DNA of 64,000 nt from Bisbaumannia salifodinae (GTDB lineage: Bacteria > Pseudomonadota > Gammaproteobacteria > Pseudomonadales > Halomonadaceae), in the NCBI RefSeq assembly GCF_039522585.1, contig NZ_BAAADR010000001.1; one strand, given 5' to 3'. How positions within the stretch are numbered: position 1 is the first letter of the stretch; each line of letters begins with the position of its first letter. Below the pieces are notes generated by a model. That model was not told the origin of the DNA and did not search any database. It worked only from the letters and a program-made list of their open reading frames with translations. The translations under genes and the position numbers were made by a program. Positions 59,401-64,000 of the stretch are shown here, piece after piece.

Positions 59401-59893
59401 CAAGGCCGGCAAGACGCCCAATATCGAGGCGCCGCTGGACGATGGCGTGGAGGTCAGCCTCAATCTACCCGCGCTGATCCCCGAGGATTACATGGCGGAT
59501 GTACAGCAGCGGCTGATCATGTATAAACGCATTGCCAGCGCCGCCGACGAAGCCGAACTCAAGGAACTGCAGGTGGAGCTGATCGACCGTTTCGGCCTGC
59601 TGCCGGCGCCACTCAAGACGCTGTTGCGCCAGACGCGCCTGCGTCAGCGGGCCGAGCGGCTGGGCATTCGACGCCTGGAGGCGGGCGCCGCCCGTGGCCG
59701 AGTGATCTTCGCCGCGGAGACCCGGGTCGACCCCATGACCCTGGTGGGGCTGATTCAGAGCGATCCCCGCCACTACCGCCTGGAGGGTGCCGACACCCTG
59801 CGCTTCGAGGCGGCCATGGAGGACGAGGCGGCACGCTTCGCCGCCGTGGAGAGCCTGCTCGATACGCTTAACCGCAAGACGCAAGCCGCATAA
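56447..59893 (+). CDS. mfd: Transcription-repair coupling factor Mfd
   Basis: 1148 residues from the ATG at 56447, the same length as E. coli Mfd; frame upstream is not conserved-looking. It releases stalled RNA polymerase and recruits UvrA. Order: UvrB-homology/UvrA-binding part (FPDWEILPYDAFSPHQDIVS near residue 70), RNA polymerase interaction domain near 480-545 (PVVHQTHGVGRYLGLETLE), and the RecG-like helicase with Walker A VCGDVGFGKTEVAMRAAF near 626. DEEH box LLVIDEEHRFGVAQKERL and TATPIPRTLNMAMSGIRDLS follow, then the C-terminal TRCF domain. Complete. Confidence 0.97.
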   Translation: MPHFSPLDPPQPSGARDTLYWQAPQGSAQALGLARLADSAPLLVITADTAAAQRLEEELDFFAEVPVMPFPDWEILPYDAFSPHQDIVSARLRTLRRLQQVDRGIVVVPINTLMQRLPPTDYVAGRVLSLEVGQRLDRESFRETLSRAGYRAVETVFEPGEYALRGALIDLFPMGSEAPLRIDLFDDEIDSLRHFDPDTQRSQDKIDAVELLPAHEYSLSRGAIACFREGFETLFDVDPRQCPLYVDALKGIPSPGLEQYLPLFFEATASLFDHLAEGTRVALLPQVFEAAEHHWAAIESRFENLGVDPSRPLLPPHRAFIPVAELFAAIKARPRVALVEDADHPHARISHTQAPPVVAIDNRAQHPLAALERFLDDQATTRVLLVAESRGRREALEELLAPLHLELPHLTGWRAFLEADGRLAITEGGLASGLWLDEGIAVLTETELFGEVVRQSRRREKATDDNELAVRHLAELKPGAPVVHQTHGVGRYLGLETLEAGGQAAEFLALEYADGARLYVPVDSLHLIARYAGASDEGAPLHRLGSEQWEKARRKAAEKIRDTAAELLDVYARREAREGFACDLPAEEYARFAASFPFEETPDQREAIRAVIGDMTSPRPMDRVVCGDVGFGKTEVAMRAAFLAVHSGRQVVVLVPTTLLAQQHFENFRDRFADTAVQVELISRFTGGKGQAEALERIQEGRADIVIGTHKLLSKSMKLPKMGLLVIDEEHRFGVAQKERLKSLRAEVDILTLTATPIPRTLNMAMSGIRDLSIIATPPARRLSVKTFVQQRNEPVIKEALLREILRGGQVYFLHNEVKTIEAAAEKVRELVPEARVAVAHGQLPERSLERVMSDFYHKRFNVLVCSTIIETGIDVPTANTIVIERADKFGLAQLHQLRGRVGRSHHQAYAYLLTPPPKAMTRDALKRLEAIGAAEDLGAGFTLASHDMEIRGAGELLGDEQSGQMETIGYSLYMQMLDRAVKAIKAGKTPNIEAPLDDGVEVSLNLPALIPEDYMADVQQRLIMYKRIASAADEAELKELQVELIDRFGLLPAPLKTLLRQTRLRQRAERLGIRRLEAGAARGRVIFAAETRVDPMTLVGLIQSDPRHYRLEGADTLRFEAAMEDEAARFAAVESLLDTLNRKTQAA

Positions 59894-59944
59894 TCCGGGG
59901 CGGCCAGGAAGGCCGCCCATGATGGCAAAGAATAGGAATTGACC

Positions 59945-60958
59945 ATGAGACCGTTATACCGGGGCCTTGCCCCCCTCTCCCTCTCCCTCTCCCTGGCCCT
60001 GCTCGCGCCCGGCCTCGGCTGGGCCGATGAGCTGCCCCGAGGCCACCATCCGCTTCCCGAACAGGGCGATGTGATCGGCGAGGTACGCACCGTCACCGCC
60101 GAGGAAGAGGACACCCTGCTGGATATCGCCCGACGCCATAATCTCGGCTTCGACGAGATCCAGCGCGCCAATCCGGGAGTCAGCCTGTGGTATCCCGGCG
60201 AGGGCACCGAAATCGTCTTGCCGTCGCAGTTCGTGCTGCCGGATGCCCCCCGGGAAGGCATCGTGATCAACCTCTCGGAGCTGCGCCTCTACTACTACCC
60301 GGCCAATGATCCGAGTCGCGTGGAGACCTACCCCATCAGCGTGGGCCGTGACGGCTTCTCCACCCCGGTGGGCGTGACCCGCACCACCGTCAAGGTCAAG
60401 GACCCGGCCTGGGCGCCGCCCCAGTCGATGCGCGAGGAGGCCGCCGCCCGTGGCGAGCCGGCCCCGGCCATCGTGCCGCCGGGCCCCGACAACCCCCTGG
60501 GCCGCCATGCCATCCTGCTGGGCCTGCCCAGCTACCTGATCCATGGCACTAACCAGCCCGACGGCGTCGGCATGCGGGTCAGCCGGGGCTGCATCCGCAT
60601 GTTCCCGGAGGATATCGAGAGCCTCTACGAGCGCGTGCCCAACGGCACCCGGGTCAATATCGTCGATCAGCCCTTCAAGGCGGGCTGGGATGGCGACACC
60701 CTGATGGTGCAGGCCTATCCGGCCCTGGAGGAGAACGAGGCGAGCTTCGAGCCGGTACTCAATGCCCTGGAAGTGCTGAGCCGCGCCTTCGGCGACGAAG
60801 AGCCGCCCATCGACTATGCCCAGCTTCGCCAGGCGGTGGAGCAGCCCAGCGGCCAGCCGGTGGCGGTGCTGCGTGAGGCCGAGGAAACGCCCTCGCCCCC
60901 CGAGGCGGAACCCGGCCCCGAGAGTATCTATGAGGTGGTCGAGGTGGCCCTCCACTGA
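59945..60958 (+). CDS. L,D-transpeptidase with LysM domain (YcfS/ErfK family)
   Basis: 337 residues from the ATG at 59945, with AGGAA seven bases upstream. A signal peptide (LSLSLSLALLAPGLGWAD) is followed by a LysM-like domain (about 45-95: EEDTLLDIARRHNLGFDEIQ). The YkuD catalytic domain (about 100-235) has HGTNQPDGVGMRVSRGCIRM, with the catalytic Cys in SRGCIRM and its His upstream. It should form 3-3 cross-links or attach Braun-type lipoprotein to peptidoglycan in the periplasm. The C-terminal 60 residues are Pro/Glu-rich. Perfect terminator follows. Confidence 0.93.
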   Translation: MRPLYRGLAPLSLSLSLALLAPGLGWADELPRGHHPLPEQGDVIGEVRTVTAEEEDTLLDIARRHNLGFDEIQRANPGVSLWYPGEGTEIVLPSQFVLPDAPREGIVINLSELRLYYYPANDPSRVETYPISVGRDGFSTPVGVTRTTVKVKDPAWAPPQSMREEAAARGEPAPAIVPPGPDNPLGRHAILLGLPSYLIHGTNQPDGVGMRVSRGCIRMFPEDIESLYERVPNGTRVNIVDQPFKAGWDGDTLMVQAYPALEENEASFEPVLNALEVLSRAFGDEEPPIDYAQLRQAVEQPSGQPVAVLREAEETPSPPEAEPGPESIYEVVEVALH

Positions 60959-60970
60959 TTCACTCCCATA

Positions 60971-61010
60971 GAAACCCATAGGCCCCGCCTCGGCGGGGCC
61001 TATGGGTTTC
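60971..61010. terminator. Terminator between converging genes
   Basis: Perfect 18-bp stem (60971-60988 with 60993-61010), 4-base loop, ending GGGTTTC then TCACTCTC. It lies between the L,D-transpeptidase and the converging Tad-linked GGDEF-EAL gene and is likely used both ways. Confidence 0.88.
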
Positions 61011-61027
61011 TCACTCTCGGAGAGCGG

Positions 61028-63322
61028 TTACTCCCGGGTCATGGGATCGGCCTGCCGCTGCAGCAATGACGCCAGTGGCTCGGCGAGCCCCAGCAGGGGA
61101 CCACTGCCCCACTGATAGCCCAGGCCGCGCACGCAGCTGAGACGATCGGCATTGTCGAGCTCGGTCACGATTACCCTCACGCCCAGCATCACCGCCGTCT
61201 CGCGGATGCCCTTGAGCAACAACACGGCCCGCTGATTACCGGGCAGGCCCCGCACCAGATCCCCGGGCAGGCGAAGTACGGTCAAGGGCAGGCGCAGCAG
61301 CGCCAGCAGTTCGGCGCCCCCCTCTCCCCCTTCGATGGAAAGGCCCACCCCGAGCTCACGGAGTCGATGCAGGTTCTGCAGGGCAACGTCGCTCGGCGGC
61401 AGCGACAGCCCGTCCACGCACAGCTCGATGCTGCCGTGGGGCACGCCCCGCTCCTCGCAGCGGGCCTCCAGCCAATCGCAGAACATCGGCGACTCCAGGT
61501 GCTGGGCACTGATCGGGAAGCTCCAGCTCAGCCCCGGCATCGGCGCTCCTTCGCCTAATTGGCGCAGGCCGGCGCTGAGCAGGTAGCGCTCGAGCCCCAG
61601 GATTTCCTGGCTCATGCGGGCCAAGGGGCGCCAGGTCCCGGGCGCGATGACTCCCCAGCGAGGATGTTGCCACTCGAGCTGAAAACTGCCACCGGCGAGT
61701 CGCCGATTGCCCAAGCGATAGCAGGGGTTGACCCGGATCAGGAACTGCTCCGCGGGATGCCGGACTCCTCGGCCGAGCTCATCCAGCAGGGCCGCCTGCT
61801 GGCTGGCCGCCTCCAGCTCGCCGGGACGGAACCAGCGGGGGCGTCGCTCACCATCACTCAATACCCGGTCCGCCGCGCTGGCCGCCGCCCGCAGCAGGTT
61901 ACGCGGGCTATCCCCCTCCCCCTGGCTCTCGACCACCCCCAGTCGCGGCAGCAGCAGATGCCGCTCGCCGCCCAGCTCGATACTGTCATTGAGTCCCCGC
62001 TGCAGACGCTCCACGAAGAGCCGGGCCTGGGCCTCATCGGTGAAGAAGGCCATGATCGCGAAGGCGCCACCCTCGAGACGCGCCAGGTAGGCCTGGCCAC
62101 CCACCAGCTTGCGCAGACGCCGGGCCACGGCGGGCAGCAGCCGATTCACCAGGGCAGGGTCCTGGGACTCCTCCAGTTGGGCCAGCCGATCGAAACCGAC
62201 CCAGCAGAGCTGGAAGGGGTACTCCTGGTGCAGGTAGCGATTCATGCGTGCCGCCAGGGCCGGCCATTCGGGGAGCCGAGTGCGCTCATCCAGCTGCAGC
62301 AGGCGTCGACGCCGACGGCGTCGCACTTCCGCCCAACCGGCCACGAGCAACAACAGCAGCGCCAACACGCCGGCAGCCAGCGCCACGCCGACGAGCCAGC
62401 CTCCACGCCGCTGACGCTCCGCCAGGGCCTCACTCATACCGAAGGTGGCAACGCCCTGACCGGCGACCCGTTGGCGCTGGGTATAGTGAACACGGGGCAC
62501 GGCGGCCGCGGGCTGCACGCCGCCCCCTTCCTCGGCCAGGGCATCCAGCAGTTGGCTGGCCGCCGCCGCCTCATCGACGATGACCCCACCGAGGCAACCG
62601 GCTTCCAGCCAGGCCGGATCCAGGCACCAGAGGTGCCAGCCCTGGCGACGCAGCACATCCGCTCGCTGCCGTGTCTCGGGGGTGGGAGACGCCACCAGGA
62701 AGCCCATATCCCGCACCACCTCGCCACTGGCGAGGCGGCGCTCGGCCCACGGCAAGGCATCACGACCCAGCCGCTCCCAGCGCAGCCGGCGCCCGGCCAG
62801 CTCGGTGCTCCCGGCAATGGACGGAGACAGCGCGGCGGCCTCACCCTCTCCCCAGAGCACCAGGGGGGCATCCTCCAGGTGGGCGACCCAGGCGAGGCTG
62901 CGTTGCAAGACCGGGCGCAGGTCCACCAGGGGTATGTCCTGCTCGACGAGCCAGTCACGATGCTCGGGATCGAAGGCCCCATAGGCCACCGCCGCCATCG
63001 CGCCCAGGGAATCGGCATGGCGCCGATAGAAGGCCACGGCGGGGTCATGCAACAGGATGACACGCAAGGCGGACATGCCGCGGGCCAGGGCCAGGGCCTG
63101 CTCCGCCGGCAGGCCCCGCCCGCCCTGGTTGCGTAGATAGGCTACCTCCACCTGACTCCCCCGCGCCTCGATCTCATCGACCAGCGCCTGCACCAGGGTG
63201 GCATCCTGACGATGGCCGGGGCTGCCCGGGGCGATCACCAGGGTCTGATGGGCGGCCAGGGCCTGACCGCCCCAGCCGAGGAGAAGTAACAGCAAACCAA
63301 GAGCCGACCGACAATACTTCAT
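61028..63322 (-). CDS. Membrane GGDEF-EAL protein with degenerate catalytic motifs and a periplasmic binding-like domain
   Basis: 764 residues. Signal peptide (LGLLLLLLGWGGQALA), a periplasmic domain (about 25-290) like ABC substrate-binding proteins (LVIAPGSPGHRQDATLVQAL), one membrane helix (LVGVALAAGVLALLLLLVAG), then GGDEF-like (about 345-510) and EAL-like (about 515-755) domains. The GGDEF site reads RLEGGAFAIM. The EAL motif position reads SFQLEWQH. The conserved N is SWSFPISAQ, E is ELCVDG, and the DDFGTG loop is EGGEGG. Neither synthesis nor hydrolysis of cyclic di-GMP is expected. A sensor or scaffold role in the pilus operon is inferred. Start overlaps the TadE-like stop in ATGA. 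Confidence 0.82.
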   Translation of the reverse strand: MKYCRSALGLLLLLLGWGGQALAAHQTLVIAPGSPGHRQDATLVQALVDEIEARGSQVEVAYLRNQGGRGLPAEQALALARGMSALRVILLHDPAVAFYRRHADSLGAMAAVAYGAFDPEHRDWLVEQDIPLVDLRPVLQRSLAWVAHLEDAPLVLWGEGEAAALSPSIAGSTELAGRRLRWERLGRDALPWAERRLASGEVVRDMGFLVASPTPETRQRADVLRRQGWHLWCLDPAWLEAGCLGGVIVDEAAAASQLLDALAEEGGGVQPAAAVPRVHYTQRQRVAGQGVATFGMSEALAERQRRGGWLVGVALAAGVLALLLLLVAGWAEVRRRRRRRLLQLDERTRLPEWPALAARMNRYLHQEYPFQLCWVGFDRLAQLEESQDPALVNRLLPAVARRLRKLVGGQAYLARLEGGAFAIMAFFTDEAQARLFVERLQRGLNDSIELGGERHLLLPRLGVVESQGEGDSPRNLLRAAASAADRVLSDGERRPRWFRPGELEAASQQAALLDELGRGVRHPAEQFLIRVNPCYRLGNRRLAGGSFQLEWQHPRWGVIAPGTWRPLARMSQEILGLERYLLSAGLRQLGEGAPMPGLSWSFPISAQHLESPMFCDWLEARCEERGVPHGSIELCVDGLSLPPSDVALQNLHRLRELGVGLSIEGGEGGAELLALLRLPLTVLRLPGDLVRGLPGNQRAVLLLKGIRETAVMLGVRVIVTELDNADRLSCVRGLGYQWGSGPLLGLAEPLASLLQRQADPMTRE

Positions 63323-63753
63323 AGGCTGACCCGAGAGCGTATTATTGAACTACTCAAGTCAGGAATAGTGACCCCGAAGAAGTCCTCAATTACCGGCAGG
63401 GGAAAGGCTTCCTGATTCATCTGCAAGCAAACGACAAGTTCCCTCTCCTTATCAGGGAAAAATTCGCCCTCGTCGCAGCGAGCAATCAGCCCCTTGAACA
63501 CGGCTCTCTCACTGACCAGGTCTTCGACCAGGTTGCCAATGGCCGCACCCTCCGGCAAGCCGCTATCCTGACGTTCCAGGGCAATTGCCGACCGGGCCGC
63601 CTCACCGCTAAGGCGGTTCAGGTCATTCAGCGCGACGAAGTAGATGCTATAGCTGATGATCCCATAGAGAATGATCAGGAATAGCGGAAAGATCAGTGCA
63701 AACTCGATGGCCACGGCGCCTCTTTGCTTGCGATTGTCGGCGAATCGTTTCAT
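63319..63753 (-). CDS. tadE: TadE-like pilus assembly pseudopilin
   Basis: 144 residues. The N-terminus KQRGAVAIEFALIFPLFLII is the TadE/TadG pseudopilin segment, with the G-A-V-A-I-E-F-A processing region and a single membrane helix continuing YGIISYSIYFVAL. The remaining about 100 residues are periplasmic with two Cys (IARCDEGEF and VVCLQMN). Overlaps the gene on each side by 4 bases (ATGA), so it belongs to one operon. TadE proteins aid assembly of Flp/Tad pili. Confidence 0.85.
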   Translation of the reverse strand: MKRFADNRKQRGAVAIEFALIFPLFLIILYGIISYSIYFVALNDLNRLSGEAARSAIALERQDSGLPEGAAIGNLVEDLVSERAVFKGLIARCDEGEFFPDKERELVVCLQMNQEAFPLPVIEDFFGVTIPDLSSSIIRSRVSL

Positions 63754-64000
63754 AGCACCAGCTCCGCGCCCTGGTTACCGGGCTGATAGTTGAGGATCTC
63801 TACGTCAGCGCCAGAAACATTGAGGCCCAGTTGCTGCAGCAAAGGCTCCAGTACCTGGGTGGCCAGGATATCGGTCAGTACTCCTTCGAGGACATCACCC
63901 ACCAAACTGACCACGGGTGTGACCAGCCCCCCCAGGGGAACCCCCAATACATCGATACCGAGATCGATCTCATCCAGCGCCTGGGTAATCGCCGAGGTCA
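63750..64000 (-). CDS. C-terminal end of a probable TadG-like pilus protein, cut by window edge
   Basis: The frame is open to base 64000 on the minus strand, so the start lies outside. The visible 83 residues are hydrophobic and beta-like (LGGLVTPVVSLVGDVLEGVL, then QLGLNVSGADVEILNYQPGN) and end GAELVL. The stop overlaps the tadE start in ATGA. Location directly upstream of tadE, and the late NVSGADVEI pattern, suit a TadG-type protein, but the diagnostic N-terminus is not in view. Confidence 0.5.
   Translation of the reverse strand, partial: TSAITQALDEIDLGIDVLGVPLGGLVTPVVSLVGDVLEGVLTDILATQVLEPLLQQLGLNVSGADVEILNYQPGNQGAELVL

Overview
The window reads as chromosomal DNA of a GC-rich, aerobic gammaproteobacterium, most likely a Halomonas-like member of the Halomonadaceae (inference). 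The evidence is gene content: a complete Na+-translocating NADH:quinone reductase operon (nqrABCDEF plus nqrM), soluble transhydrogenase SthA, an MvaT-type nucleoid protein, a DUF2333 protein, an NhaC-type antiporter and Pseudomonas-like arginine and lysine catabolic genes. No rRNA, tRNA, prophage or CRISPR array was seen.

Layout. 1-7.1 kb: 3' part of an nhaC-type antiporter, an hglS plus class III aminotransferase pair (probably 2-aminoadipate catabolism), a 59-residue lipoprotein, and an NCS2 purine permease with a structured leader. 7.1-15.2 kb: small accessory genes, including a tandem pair of membrane-anchored paralogues, a CigR-like protein, a frameshifted rpn nuclease gene, cytochrome b561, a CNNM/CBS protein, LemA-TPM and a secreted papain-like protease. 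15.4-21.2 kb: type IV pilus block (pglL-like ligase, pilA, pilB, pilC). 21.2-22.1 kb: a REP-associated tyrosine transposase (RAYT) flanked by its probable REP sequences. 22.1-35.6 kb: a phosphatase-kinase fusion with altered active sites, ppa, DUF2333, dsbD, accBC, prmA, dusB-fis, purH and a small secreted protein. 35.8-43.3 kb: a PAS/AAA+ regulator with a small MvaT-like partner, divergent from an operon gbuA-yjiH-aruI-kauB. That operon covers 2-ketoarginine to GABA and has a good sigma-54 promoter and paired operator-like sites. 43.4-48 kb: mvaT, bioA behind a BirA-type operator, sthA. 47.4-54.4 kb: the nqr operon, whose apbE position is taken by a shortened, degenerate ApbE-like lipoprotein. 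54.7-64 kb: gap, mfd, an L,D-transpeptidase, and the start of a Tad-type pilus operon carrying a GGDEF-EAL protein with degenerate catalytic motifs.

The pattern that ties the window together is an intergenic repeat family, present in about eleven blocks. Each arm reads TGTGGGAG, then an inner palindrome, then CGAT, then an outer hairpin. Inverted arm pairs form REPIN-like units of about 125-145 bp, and some are tandemly amplified. The RAYT at 21.45 kb sits between two such blocks and is the obvious candidate mobiliser.

Genes in operons are tightly packed, with many ATGA or TGATG overlaps. Most inter-operon gaps hold either a clear hairpin terminator or a REP block, and REP blocks often begin within a few bases of a stop codon.
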